Source of the DNA: G963923955 sp963923955
GTDB lineage: Bacteria > Pseudomonadota > Gammaproteobacteria > Eutrophobiales > Eutrophobiaceae
Length of the DNA stretch: 64,000 bases
Assembly: GCA_963923955.1 (NCBI GenBank)
Contig: OZ000552.1
Location: forward strand, 1,612,001-1,676,000
Direction of reading: 5' to 3'
Numbering within the stretch: the stretch's first letter is position 1; every line of letters starts with the position of its first letter. The notes under the pieces were generated by a model. The model made no database searches, was not told the DNA's origin, and saw only the letters and a list, made by a program, of their open reading frames with translations. Made by a program: the position numbers and the translations under genes. Of the stretch, positions 18,437 through 28,365 are shown piece after piece.

Positions 18437-20302
18437 TTATTTTCGTTTACCGGCTACCCAGGCATCCACCTCTTCTTCAACGAGTGATAACGGAATCGGG
18501 CCGTTTTTTAAGACAGCATAATGAAATTCACGAATATCAAAGTCATCACCCAGGGCAGTCTGTGCTTTCTCCCTTAACTGGAGTATTTTCATCATCCCGA
18601 TCTTGAACGCAGTTGCCTGACCCGGCACGGCCAGGTAGCGATCAACAGCGCGCGTGTTATTTTCAAACGAACTCGCTGTATTCTCATTCAGGTAATCTAT
18701 GGCCTGTTGGCGCGTCCACTTTTTGGCATGCAGTCCACTGTCAACAACCAGGCGACAAGCGCGCCATAACTCGCCTGCGAGCCGGCCAAATTCTGCATAA
18801 GCATCAGAATAAAGCCCCATTTCCCCGGCAAGATATTCGGCGTATAAGGCCCAGCCTTCGGTGAATGCCGTATTCGACCACCATATATAATATTTACGAA
18901 CATCAGGTATATGCTCTTGTGATTGCATCACAGATTGCTGCAGGTGATGGCCCGGGATGGCTTCATGCGCGAGCAGTGCGTTGAGATCATAGGTCGCCGC
19001 GCTCGCCATGTCATACATGCCCAGATAGACAGTGCCCGGTACGCTGCCATCCGGTGTGCCCGCCTCATAGAAACCCACCGGGGCGGATCTTTCCTTATAG
19101 GCTGCAATGCGTTTGATAACAAGCTCGTGCTCCAGCAGCATGGGGAGAATATCGCCGATACGATCTTTAGCAGCTTCGACAATGCGCTGTGCCAGTCTTA
19201 AATACTGCTCACGCCCTTGTTCTGTATTTGGATAATAAAACTCAGGCGCGGTCTTCAGGTAAGAGAAAAATGCTTTTAGATCACCATTGAAGCCAAGCTG
19301 TTCCCGAATCTTGTTCATCTGCTTATGGATGCGTGCCACTTCTTTTAGACCCAAGGCATGGACTTCCTCAGCACTGATAGCCGTTGTTGTATATTGCTCT
19401 AACAAAAACTGATAAAAATCCCGACCCTCAGGGTAATGCCAGACGCCCTCGTTATTAATGCCTTTGATTGCCTGATGTTGCTTAAAAACATTAATTAAAC
19501 GCCTGTAGGCTGGAATAAATTCTTCTTCCATAGCCGTTTTGAATTCAGCAAGGAGTGCAAGCCGGGTTTCATCATCAATTATCGTCCGGTCCAGTTTTCG
19601 CTGAAAGTCCGCCAGCAACATATTATTTTTATCATCGCCTTGCAGGGTACCCGCCGTAACTGCTTCTGCCGCCTGAATCAGGCGCGGTACGACATTCTTT
19701 GACAAGAGAAACCCCCGTCTTTCTCTTGCCTTAAAAAGCTCGATAAACTGATCAACAGGTGTCCCTGCAGTCTTAATGGCAGCAATATAGGTACGCGCAT
19801 CTTCCAGGGTATGAATGTTAAATGACCTGGTTAGCAGGCCCGGTATCTCCAGGTGTATGCCGACAATTTGATTGACCGGGCTGATATGGAAACGCCAGGT
19901 ATGACGTTTGATTCGTAGTTTCAGATCCTCTGCAAAGGCACGATAATTTAATTTCCCCTGCTCACTGAGTTTTGCATAGTCAAAGTTACGATGTAGTCTG
20001 TGCAGATCACGCTGGTTTTGCCGCAGCGCTTCATTTCTTTTTTTGATTGAGCGTTCATCCCATTGAGTGAAGTGCCTTGCCTCCCCTAACTTAAAGGCCA
20101 GCTCTGGATTCTGCGACAGGGTCCGGTCGTATATGTCTTGCAGGAAGGCATTCAGGCGGGCGGTCTCATCAGGCCCTATGCTATTTTGCCCCGAGCGAGC
20201 AGGTGCCGGGAGCACTAATAGAGGAACAATCAGGCAGACATGGCAGAGGGCAGATGAACAGATTGTCCTGAACATGAGTCTGCCAGCTTTCATTGCAAAC
20301 AC
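18437..20302 (-). CDS. DUF885-family exported protein, putative zinc hydrolase
   Basis: A protein of about 621 aa with a signal sequence (CLIVPLLVLPAPARS) and the DUF885 hallmark ALLAHEAIPGHHLQQS near residue 440, an HExxGHH-like metal motif. FTEGWALYAEYLAGEMG follows with a further Glu ligand. DUF885 members are suspected metallopeptidases; this is family knowledge, not proof. The start could be 20302, 20293 or 20275. It sits between a TonB receptor and an exported amidohydrolase on the same strand, 43 bases from the latter. Confidence 0.83.
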   Translation of the reverse strand: MFAMKAGRLMFRTICSSALCHVCLIVPLLVLPAPARSGQNSIGPDETARLNAFLQDIYDRTLSQNPELAFKLGEARHFTQWDERSIKKRNEALRQNQRDLHRLHRNFDYAKLSEQGKLNYRAFAEDLKLRIKRHTWRFHISPVNQIVGIHLEIPGLLTRSFNIHTLEDARTYIAAIKTAGTPVDQFIELFKARERRGFLLSKNVVPRLIQAAEAVTAGTLQGDDKNNMLLADFQRKLDRTIIDDETRLALLAEFKTAMEEEFIPAYRRLINVFKQHQAIKGINNEGVWHYPEGRDFYQFLLEQYTTTAISAEEVHALGLKEVARIHKQMNKIREQLGFNGDLKAFFSYLKTAPEFYYPNTEQGREQYLRLAQRIVEAAKDRIGDILPMLLEHELVIKRIAAYKERSAPVGFYEAGTPDGSVPGTVYLGMYDMASAATYDLNALLAHEAIPGHHLQQSVMQSQEHIPDVRKYYIWWSNTAFTEGWALYAEYLAGEMGLYSDAYAEFGRLAGELWRACRLVVDSGLHAKKWTRQQAIDYLNENTASSFENNTRAVDRYLAVPGQATAFKIGMMKILQLREKAQTALGDDFDIREFHYAVLKNGPIPLSLVEEEVDAWVAGKRK

Positions 20303-20392
20303 TTAAATAAAGATAACGACCCGCCTGCATCTAAAATTCGGGGGAGCTGATGCAGACGGGGCGTTCGTCAACAGCTCATTACCAATAACGCA

Positions 20393-22655
20393 TTACAGGG
20401 GCTTGTCGAACTTGTAGCTTAGACGGACACCATAACTTCTGAATGACGGCTCAGCAAAGAGACCACCGGCAAAGGCCTTCTGATAGGCATTGGTATAATA
20501 TGTTTCGTCAAACAGGTTTTCCGCATAGGCCGCTATGGTAAAGTCCCGATGCTCTATCCCGGCCCGTATATTGAAGAAGTCATAGCTCGGTGCCCGCCAG
20601 GGGAAGCCTTCCTGAATTAGACCGGCAATCAATGTCTTGGTCTTGTGCCGATAGCTATATTCCACTCGCGCAAAACCGTCAAAGCCGGCTGTGACAGGAA
20701 AGGTGTATTCAGCATCCGCAGAGATGGTCCACTTGGGAGACAAGGGTATCTGTGTGCCATCTAGTATTCTGTTTTTACCGTCAATATAGGTTACGAATTT
20801 ACCAAACTGAGCGTTTAGATAACCAACATTGAAATTAACCAGAAGATTTTCAGTGACCAAGGCCGTCAGCGAGAGTTCAGCCCCTTTTGATGTTGCTGAT
20901 TCTGCGTTATCTGTGCCTGAGAACAGGATAAAATCCCCATCTGCATTTACCCCGGCCTGCTGAAAATTGGTTTGCATATCCGACCAGTCCATGTAGAACA
21001 CCGCCATGTTCAGGCGCAACCTATCACCCCAGAAATCGCCCTTCATGCCGAGTTCATAATTCCACATCTCCTCCGGTTCGTATGAACTGGCATCCACATC
21101 TGCTAACGGGCTGATCTGTGTCCCGCCGGATTTAAATCCCTTAGATACGGTAAGGTAGAATGTCACCTTATCGTTGTAATCAAAATTGCCGGTAAAGCGT
21201 GGCGAGAAATCGGTAAATGTATCTTTGGAATTAACCACCTGCACAAATCCGCCGGAGAAACCGGCGATGTCAGCGCTAATCGTCTCCTTGGTATAACGCC
21301 CGCCCACCGAGACATTGAAGCGATCGGTCAAGGCGTAATTGACCTCGCCGAATATCGCCCAGTTATCGGCGCTAGCCTCATCATCCTGCTGGTCGATTAA
21401 AAAGCGCACCCCGCGATTAAAGCGATTATCCGGCTGCGCAAAGGTACGGTTCCAGATGCTGGCATCGGTATCGGAATAAATAGCACCGATATTCCATTGC
21501 CAGCGACCCTCATCAGTGTTTTGAACGCGCAACTCGGAGCTAAAAGTCTCACGCTCAATATTGCGAAACTCATTAAAGGCATCAAGGCTACTGCCGTCTA
21601 TATCACCGGCCAGGTGAAAGTCGGAACTAATCAACCCGGTGATGTTGGTAATGAGAAAATTGCCAAATTCATAATCAATGCGGCCGACAATATTACGATA
21701 GGCACCGCCTACCTCCTGCGGAAAGTTGTTATTAACCCGCGTTCTGTTACCGGGAAAGAAGCCAACGCCATCCGGTATCGGATCAGCCTTGTCATCGCCA
21801 TTGGTATCCGGCAGGTTGGCAAATAGCACACCGCCGGCAAAGGTTGAGAACACGCCGGTCGGGACACCTTCACGCATCCCCACTTTTTCATCCATGATAC
21901 TGGCGACCAAATCCATGGTTAGATCATCCGTGGGTGTATAGCGCATGGACATCTTGCCGTATTTATACTTATAGGCATTGCCATCACAGTTACAGCCGGG
22001 ATTAACATTCTTGATATTGCCATCGGACTCTGAGTATTTTATATTGGCCCGTGCCGCCAACACGTCCTTGATAATCGGCATATTTCCCATCACCTCGACA
22101 TCTTTGGTATCAAAGTTGGAGTAATCGAACATGATGTCACCGGCATATCTGGTCGCATCCGCTTTTTTAGAGGTAACACTCACCCCCCCCCCCCAGAGCA
22201 TTCTGCCCGAAATAGGTTGCCTGTGGGCCGCGCAGTATTTCAATGCGTTCTATGTCAAAGATCGGCGGGTTAGAGGTACTGGCGGACACGCTGAAATCGT
22301 CCACATAAAAGCCAAAGGTGGAGGGCTTAAGGGTATTGTTAATCGCGAGAAAGTCAGTAACGCCGCGGATGCTGAGTCGGCGCCGTGATTTTGCCCCATC
22401 AGTAGTAAAACTGGCATTGGGCGTTCTGATAAGATACTCACCGACATCGTTAAACATAAACTTGTCAATGGTATCGGCGGTAAAGGCATTAATGCTGATC
22501 GGCACATCCTGCAGAGATTGTTCGCGGCGCTGTGCAGTTACGACTACCTCTTCAAGCTCCAGGCCATCCTGCGCAATCGCCTTGTGCGTCAGGCCGAAAC
22601 TCAAGATTAAGGCCGCAAACATGACCTGAGTAATGATTGTTCTATTGTTTTTCAT
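20393..22655 (-). CDS. TonB-dependent receptor, out of frame at a G12 tract (possible phase variation)
   Basis: A full receptor of about 753 aa if repaired. The first part (22655-22167) has a signal peptide, LELEEVVVTAQRREQSLQD and the plug motif IERIEILRGPQATYFGQNAL. The second part (ending at 20393) begins VSVTSKKADATRYAG and runs through the barrel to YKFDKPL. The two frames meet exactly at the run of 12 G on the coding strand. With 12 G translation stops five codons later; 11 G (or 14 or 8) restores the conserved LGGGVSV junction. AGGAG lies eight bases before the ATG at 22655. It lies downstream of a SnoaL-like gene and upstream of DUF885 and amidohydrolase genes. Confidence 0.87.
22183..22194. 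repeat. Mononucleotide tract (G12 on coding strand) inside a TonB receptor gene
   Basis: Twelve C on the plus strand, equal to 12 G in the receptor mRNA. They fall in the plug-domain codons that normally encode Leu-Gly-Gly-Ala. The tract is in the region where slipped-strand mispairing would switch the receptor on and off. Confidence 0.9.
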
Positions 22656-22709
22656 AATGCTCACTCCTCATAGGCGAATCTATTAAATTTCTAACATGGC
22701 AACGCTTAA

Positions 22710-23204
22710 CTACTCACCCTTAACGTCCGTTTCATCAGTCTGGAGATCTTCATGGGGGGGCTCGTAACTAAGAAAATCAACTAAGGCTATTTTTCCGTCC
22801 TCAATAATGGCATAGCCCATGACATGCGACAGGCTGTCCTCTCCCTCAGCACGAGAGCGGATCTTGTGATAGGTAAATATGCGGTTGCCCGATTCGAAAC
22901 CTTCTTCAAAAGGAAGCACGATTTCAACCGTCTCAACTCGGCTTTGAATTTTTTTGAAATGTTCAACCAGGTTCTTGATGCCGCTGACACGTTCAGCGCC
23001 GTTGATAACAATAGCCGCATCTTCGGTGTAATAACGGCGAAACGCCTCTTCCGTGAAACCATCCGGGTCTCTTATTGCGCCGTTCCACCAAGCAAACATT
23101 TGTTCCAGGACATTGCCACGCTCCTCAGCATCATCAGCGGCAACAACCGTGCTGAGAAATTGGCATAGTGACGACATTACCAAGATATTTATTGCTTTTT
23201 TCAA
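22710..23204 (-). CDS. Exported SnoaL/NTF2-like protein
   Basis: A 164 aa protein with a predicted signal peptide (NILVMSSLCQFLSTVVAA) and a cone-fold domain like SnoaL/DUF4440: MFAWWNGAIRDPDGF, then YYTEDAAIVINGAERVSG, and a C-terminal half with YHKIRSRAEGEDSLSHVMGY. Family members bind small hydrophobic ligands or act as isomerases or hydrolases. The catalytic role is not readable here. It ends about 55 bases before the TonB receptor start, so it probably leads that operon. The 241 bases upstream (23205-23445) hold no visible gene. Confidence 0.75.
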   Translation of the reverse strand: MKKAINILVMSSLCQFLSTVVAADDAEERGNVLEQMFAWWNGAIRDPDGFTEEAFRRYYTEDAAIVINGAERVSGIKNLVEHFKKIQSRVETVEIVLPFEEGFESGNRIFTYHKIRSRAEGEDSLSHVMGYAIIEDGKIALVDFLSYEPPHEDLQTDETDVKGE

Positions 23205-23445
23205 CTACGATACCCCTTGTTGTAGGCTATCAAAGGCAAAGCGATCCGGGGCCTTATCTGCCCACGGAAAAGAGATGCTGTAGCCCAGTACCGGCCCCAA
23301 GACTGTATTTCAATCATAGTTAATAATTGTTTCAATAACAGTGATTGATAATTTTCGTTGCGTTATAAGCAAATTATGAAATGGTGCCGACAGAAAATCC
23401 CCTAGGCAGATGACACTAGATAAGATTCAGTCTCTTAATATTTTT

Positions 23446-24360
23446 TCAGGGCGACAGGGCCTGCATCGCATTTTTCAAATAGGCCGCAATACTCAGAGAC
23501 AGGCGGTGGGCTGCAATCGGTAGCTGCCTGCCGAGGCGGGTAATCAAATACGTCTCGGTTGCATTTAATATCGGGCTGTCAGTGGCCACCGCCCTTAATT
23601 CGCCGCTCAGCAGGCCTCTCTGTACCACCAGCTCCGGCAGAATGCTGATGCCCCGTCCCGAGCTCACAAAATCTACCAGCAAATCCAGGGAATTTGTTGT
23701 CATGGCGGCCTTCAAAAAGACGTCCTGCTCCTGCTCTGCCTGATGAATGATCTGCCTGATGCGAAACCCCTCCTCAGGTAGGCCGATATTCTCATTCGTG
23801 AGCTCCGCCAGGCCGAGCCTGCTCTTCCGGGCAAGTCTGTGCCTGCCGTTTATCACAACCTTTAGTGGTTGCGCCACAGTCATTCGGGCACGGATTTTTG
23901 GATCCTTAGGCATGGCGAAGACCACGCCCACATGTGCCTCATCCTCTCTGACACGGCGCAGTAAGGCGGCGGTCGTGTCTGTCAGGATATGCACATGGAT
24001 ATTGGGGTATTTTTCCATGAATTCGCGTAGCATTTCACTGAATTGTGAGGAGATAAAGGCCGCCCCCATCGCCAGGTAGATGTCGCCTGAGCGCATGTTT
24101 TTTAATTCATCTATCCTGGAGAGAAAGGCCTCCTCGTGAGATATTTTGTCGCGGTAATACAGGAAGGCGGCTTCGCCTGCCTCGGTGAGCCTGATACGAC
24201 GCCGCCCCCTTTCAATCAGGGCAATGCCCAGTTCCTTTTCCAGCTCGGCAATCTGACGGCTCACCGATGAAGTGGCAACATCAAGCGCATCGCTGGCAGC
24301 ACGCATGGTTTCGAGCTTCGCCGATTCATAGAGGTAACGCAGCCGGATGTCGCTTATCAT
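23446..24360 (-). CDS. LysR-family transcriptional regulator
   Basis: A 304 aa regulator with an N-terminal winged helix-turn-helix (MRAASDALDVATSSVSRQIA, then ELGIALIERGRRRIRLTEAG). A periplasmic-binding-like effector domain follows. It is divergent from the molybdenum hydroxylase genes across 165 bases, the usual LysR arrangement. It is therefore the likely regulator of 24526-28130, with its own promoter in the same gap. Confidence 0.9.
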   Translation of the reverse strand: MISDIRLRYLYESAKLETMRAASDALDVATSSVSRQIAELEKELGIALIERGRRRIRLTEAGEAAFLYYRDKISHEEAFLSRIDELKNMRSGDIYLAMGAAFISSQFSEMLREFMEKYPNIHVHILTDTTAALLRRVREDEAHVGVVFAMPKDPKIRARMTVAQPLKVVINGRHRLARKSRLGLAELTNENIGLPEEGFRIRQIIHQAEQEQDVFLKAAMTTNSLDLLVDFVSSGRGISILPELVVQRGLLSGELRAVATDSPILNATETYLITRLGRQLPIAAHRLSLSIAAYLKNAMQALSP

Positions 24361-24525
24361 GATGAGTCTTGAGGAAAAATAGATAGCCTAAGACTAATTT
24401 GCTTATAAAGCAATAAAATTCACAATATATTGTTATTGAAACATATATTGATTACTTCTATATTAAGCGCTCCCTGATTGCAGCGCTGTATCAACCGCCT
24501 TAGCATCAGATTGCGAATCGCAAGC

Positions 24526-27282
24526 ATGAAAAAACAACTATTAAACTGCCGTGTAAATGATGAGGCTGAGTCCGTTGAGGTGACAGCAAATACCCGCCTG
24601 CTTGATGCCTTGCGGCTTAATCTCGGTCTGACCGGGACAAAGGAAGGCTGCGGGACGGGTGATTGTGGCAGCTGCACCGTGCTCATGGATGGCAGGCCGG
24701 TTAATTCCTGTATGGTCATGGCCTTACAGGCGGAAGGCCGGAAAATAACCACGATCGAGGGCCTGGGAAAGGATGGTCGGCTTGACCCGGTGCAACAGGC
24801 GATGATCCAGGCCGGCGGCATACAATGTGGGTTTTGTACGCCCGGGATGGTCATGTCCTTAAGAGGGCTATTCGATAACAATCCTCGGCCTGATGAACAG
24901 GAAGTCAGGGTGGCCATCTCCAGTAATCTCTGCCGTTGTACCGGCTATAGCAAAATTATCGAGGCCGCAAAAGCACTGGGCGCAGGTGAGGTATCAGCAG
25001 AGAAGGCAATCAACCGCGATGCCAGCCTGGGTTCATCCATGACCCGGGTAGATGCCGAGGAGAAGGTCACCGGGCGAGCCATATATGGAGAAGATGTGCA
25101 ATTGCCGCGCATGATATATGGCGTACTGCTTCGCAGCCCCCATGCCCATGCGAAAATACTTTCCGTAGATACCCGCGTGGCTGAGCAGATGCCCGGGGTC
25201 AAGGCCATTGTCTCGGCCAAGGATACTGACATGGGGTATTTTGGCTATGAATTGCATGACTATCGCGTCTTCGCTGTCGATAAGGTCCGCTTCCGCGGCG
25301 AGCCGGTGGCCGCCGTTGCCGCCACAACCAAGGACATTGCCAAGGCCGCTGCGGCAAAGATAAAGGTGGAATACGAAGAGTTACCGGCCGTGTTTGACCC
25401 CGAGCTGGCCCTAAAAGATGATGCTCCCCTGGTGCATGAGGACTGCACTGCCTATGCCATTGACTGGGAAACTGAGCGGCATGGCAACCTATGTTATCGG
25501 ATCGAGGTTGAAGATGGCGATATCGAGCAGGGCTTTGCTGAGGCCGATGAAATTATTATGGCTGAATATGAAACCCCGGAGGCCCATCCCGCTGCTATCG
25601 AGCCCCATAGTGCAACGGCAATGCGTGATGTCGGTGGCCGCATCAGCGTCTGGACAAGCACCCAGAAACCCTTTGCCCTTCGCAGTTTTCTGGCCAGGGC
25701 ACTAAGACGACCGATTAACACATTCAAGATAGTGCCCACACAAATCGGTGGTGGATTCGGCGGCAAACTTTTCCCCTGTGTAGAACCCTATGCGGTATTA
25801 CTGGCAGAAAAGGCGGATCGTCCGGTGCAGATCACTCTCACACGAGAGGAGGAAATGTATGGCGCATTGTTACGGCATCCATCGAGAGTGCGGCTAAAGA
25901 CCGGTGTGAAGAAGGATGGCACACTCCTTGCCCACAGTGCGCGTATGCTTTTTAATACCGGAGCCTATGGCCTGTACGGCCCCAACACCTCGGCACTGGC
26001 AAGCCTGATGGCGACCGGACCTTATCGCATCCCTAATCTAAGCATTACCGGCCTGGTCACTTATACGAATAATGTCCCCTGCGGCTCGGTGAGGTGCCCC
26101 GGTGGGCCGCAGATGGCCTTTGCGGTGGAGGCGCACATGGACAAAATTGCCAGGACTCTCGATATGGGCCCGCTGGCGCTGCGACTCAAAAATGCCTGGG
26201 AGGACGGTGATCATACCTGCACCGGTCAGCAACTTAACTCGGTCAGTGTCAAAGAGTGCCTGAAAAAGGCGGCACAGGCAATTGACTGGGGCAGGCCGGG
26301 CAATCCCGGCGAGGGCAAAGGTATCGCATGTAACTGGTGGGTAACCGGTACCTGGGGCACACAGACACTGATCGAGTCTAACGAGGATGGTACTTTTCGA
26401 TTGATCACCGGGACTGTAGATATGGGGCCTGGCGGCCTCAACAGCAGTGTACTCCAGTTGGCAGCTGAGGGGCTGGGTGTGCCCGTTGACTCCATCAAGC
26501 TGGCACGCGGCGATACCGATAACCTGCCTTGGGATCATGGCACCGGCGGTAGTCGCATGCTGTTTATGATCGGCAAATCGGCATACGAAGCCGCCCAAGA
26601 CATCAAACGGCAACTCATCGAAGAAGCCGCCGGGCAACTGGAGGCATCAGCGCTGGATCTTGAACTGGTCAATGATCGGATCCAGGTCTGTGGTGATCCT
26701 GACAGCCATATTCTGTTATCAGCCCTCTGTTACATGCGCCATAAGAAACGGAGCGGTCCGGTTGTCGGCGTCTCTTCAATGCTTGATGAAACTATGTCGA
26801 CAACAAAGAAACATCCGCTGGGTGGCTTGCCTGCTGCCAGTTTCTGTGCACATGCAGTGGAATTGAGTGTTGATGAGCGTACCGGTGAGGTTGAGATAAA
26901 ACGTTATGTCGCTGTGCATGATGTGGGCAATGCGATTAACCCGGCGGGATGCGAAGGCCAGATCGAAGGCGGTGTCGCTATGGGGCTGGGACTGGCCTTA
27001 ATGGAAGAAATACGTGAACAGGAAGGCAGGATCATGAACCCCGGTTTTGCTGATTATCTTCTGATAACAGCCGAAGACATGCCGCCGATAAAGAGCATTC
27101 TGGTAGAAAAACCAGCCCTTGAAGGACCCTTCGGTATTAAGGGTGTGGGCGAACCACCGACGGCGCCTCCCACCGGCGCGGTTGCAAATGCCCTGGCGAA
27201 TGCCCTGAATATTGACGTTGCGCGGCTGCCGCTCACCCCAGAAGAAGTTCATGCGCGTATGCAAAATCGTCAATCATGCTAA
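24526..27282 (+). CDS. Molybdenum hydroxylase, fused 2Fe-2S and Mo-binding subunits
   Basis: A xanthine dehydrogenase/aldehyde oxidase family enzyme of 918 aa, in which the usually separate small and large subunits are one chain. Residues 1-155 hold the two 2Fe-2S sites (GCGTGDCGSC; then CGFCTPG with LCRCTGY). Residues from about 165 on form the molybdopterin domains, with TQIGGGFGGK and the C-terminal GVGEPPTAPP, whose Glu is the family catalytic base. The start is taken at 24526 (MKKQLLNC). The FAD subunit gene overlaps its 3' end by seven bases. The substrate is unknown: purine, N-heterocycle or aldehyde are all possible. Confidence 0.9.
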   Translation: MKKQLLNCRVNDEAESVEVTANTRLLDALRLNLGLTGTKEGCGTGDCGSCTVLMDGRPVNSCMVMALQAEGRKITTIEGLGKDGRLDPVQQAMIQAGGIQCGFCTPGMVMSLRGLFDNNPRPDEQEVRVAISSNLCRCTGYSKIIEAAKALGAGEVSAEKAINRDASLGSSMTRVDAEEKVTGRAIYGEDVQLPRMIYGVLLRSPHAHAKILSVDTRVAEQMPGVKAIVSAKDTDMGYFGYELHDYRVFAVDKVRFRGEPVAAVAATTKDIAKAAAAKIKVEYEELPAVFDPELALKDDAPLVHEDCTAYAIDWETERHGNLCYRIEVEDGDIEQGFAEADEIIMAEYETPEAHPAAIEPHSATAMRDVGGRISVWTSTQKPFALRSFLARALRRPINTFKIVPTQIGGGFGGKLFPCVEPYAVLLAEKADRPVQITLTREEEMYGALLRHPSRVRLKTGVKKDGTLLAHSARMLFNTGAYGLYGPNTSALASLMATGPYRIPNLSITGLVTYTNNVPCGSVRCPGGPQMAFAVEAHMDKIARTLDMGPLALRLKNAWEDGDHTCTGQQLNSVSVKECLKKAAQAIDWGRPGNPGEGKGIACNWWVTGTWGTQTLIESNEDGTFRLITGTVDMGPGGLNSSVLQLAAEGLGVPVDSIKLARGDTDNLPWDHGTGGSRMLFMIGKSAYEAAQDIKRQLIEEAAGQLEASALDLELVNDRIQVCGDPDSHILLSALCYMRHKKRSGPVVGVSSMLDETMSTTKKHPLGGLPAASFCAHAVELSVDERTGEVEIKRYVAVHDVGNAINPAGCEGQIEGGVAMGLGLALMEEIREQEGRIMNPGFADYLLITAEDMPPIKSILVEKPALEGPFGIKGVGEPPTAPPTGAVANALANALNIDVARLPLTPEEVHARMQNRQSC

Positions 27283-28130
27283 ATGACTTTGACTTCGTCC
27301 GGGCAGGGAATATTCAGGATGCTCTGGATGTCCTGGCTATGAATAAAAATGTGATGGCCCTGGCCGGCGGAACCAATGTCCTGGTCAACATGAAACGGGC
27401 GCCCCTTGATACAGAGTGTCTGCTTGACCTGACCAACATTCACGAATTAAAGACGATAAGTGAAGATGAGGATGGTATTCGAATTGGTGCTGCGGTCACG
27501 TTTTCTGAACTGCTGGACTGGCGGCCTGGTGGCATAATAGAAGAATTGATGCAACCGATGTGCTGCACTTTCGCCGGCCCCCTGATCAGGAACCTGGCAA
27601 CTGTTGGCGGGAATATCTGTGATGCATCTGCCGCTGCAGACTTATCACCAGTCCTGCTTGCCCTTGATGCAAAAATTGAACTGCAAAGTGCCGCAAGTGG
27701 TATGCGCACACTTTCACTACCCGAGTTTTTCAAGGGTGTGCGTAGTACTGACCGCCGCAAGGACGAACTGTTGACAACCATCATATTCAACCGGCCCGCT
27801 GTTGATGAATGTTGTTACTACTACAAGCTGGGCAAGCGTAAGGCCGATGCTATTTCAATTGTCAGTATTGCAATGACTGCCCGTCTTGATAATGAAAAAG
27901 TAAAGTCGATACGCATAGCTCTAGGGGCTGTGGCCCCGGTTGCCCTACGTGCCACTAAAGCCGAAGGTCTGCTACAAAGAGCGCGGCTCAATGAGCATAC
28001 TATCCAGGCTGCCGCCGAGGCGGCGGTGAAGGATTCAAGCCCTATTGATGACTTTCGCTCCAGCGCCGACTACCGACGCCAGATGGTAGCAGCGCTGGTC
28101 AAACAAGGGCTGAAATCCATAAGCTACTGA
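27276..28130 (+). CDS. FAD-binding subunit of the molybdenum hydroxylase
   Basis: A 284 aa CoxM/CutM/XdhB-type flavoprotein that passes electrons from the Fe-S clusters to the acceptor. The FAD-binding PCMH fold shows VMALAGGTNVLVNMKR near residue 30 and the second motif NLATVGGNICDASAAADLSP near 110. The C-terminal CO_deh_flav_C part has YYKLGKRKADAISIVS. The ATG lies inside the end of the preceding gene, indicating coupled translation. Together they form an alpha-beta hydroxylase rather than the usual three-subunit enzyme. Confidence 0.92.
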   Translation: MLNDFDFVRAGNIQDALDVLAMNKNVMALAGGTNVLVNMKRAPLDTECLLDLTNIHELKTISEDEDGIRIGAAVTFSELLDWRPGGIIEELMQPMCCTFAGPLIRNLATVGGNICDASAAADLSPVLLALDAKIELQSAASGMRTLSLPEFFKGVRSTDRRKDELLTTIIFNRPAVDECCYYYKLGKRKADAISIVSIAMTARLDNEKVKSIRIALGAVAPVALRATKAEGLLQRARLNEHTIQAAAEAAVKDSSPIDDFRSSADYRRQMVAALVKQGLKSISY

Positions 28131-28144
28131 AGCTGCACAAGAGC

Positions 28145-28172
28145 TTGACAATCTGGTCTTTTCTGCTTTACT
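28145..28172 (+). promoter_or_regulatory. Promoter of the trpB2 leader transcript
   Basis: A perfect -35 box TTGACA at 28145-28150 is followed after 16 bases by TTTACT at 28167-28172, with TG one base upstream as in an extended -10. The layout resembles the classical trp promoter. It lies 15 bases after the FAD-subunit stop and 12 bases before the leader peptide start. Confidence 0.65.
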
Positions 28173-28183
28173 TTATGTTCCTT

Positions 28184-28258
28184 ATGATTAGCCTTAACAA
28201 AGCAGGCATTGCGTGGCACCGGTGCTGGTGGAATTCCCCAGTGGGCGTGTGCGTATGA
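28184..28258 (+). CDS. Tryptophan leader peptide (24 aa) upstream of trpB2
   Basis: A short open frame, ATG at 28184 and TGA at 28256-28258, encodes a 24-residue peptide with Trp at positions 11, 15 and 16 (IAWHRCWWNS). Three Trp in 24 residues, two in tandem, is the signature of a trpL attenuation peptide. It lies just after a promoter and just before a terminator hairpin and trpB2, as in known trp leaders. No strong ribosome site was identified. Confidence 0.75.
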   Translation: MISLNKAGIAWHRCWWNSPVGVCV

Positions 28259-28315
28259 TTGCTGATTAGACCGGTAACAGATGCATCAGGCCCGCTTTTA
28301 AGGTGGGCTTTTTTT
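28225..28315 (+). terminator. Trp attenuator: competing hairpins and intrinsic terminator
   Basis: Four segments can be drawn. Segment 1 (CTGGTGG, 28225-28231) lies on the tandem Trp codons and pairs with CCCCAG (28236-28241). Segment 2 (GTGGGC, 28241-28246) and segment 4 (GTGGGC, 28303-28308) are identical. Both pair with segment 3 (GCCCGC, 28290-28295). Pairing 3:4 gives a hairpin followed by seven T (28309-28315), an intrinsic terminator; pairing 2:3 prevents it. A ribosome stalled at the Trp codons would cover segment 1 and favour 2:3, allowing read-through into trpB2. Confidence 0.75.
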
Positions 28316-28365
28316 GCTCAAGATCGCCCACTGACCATTACGCCGATAAGCATGAGGAAAAAACC

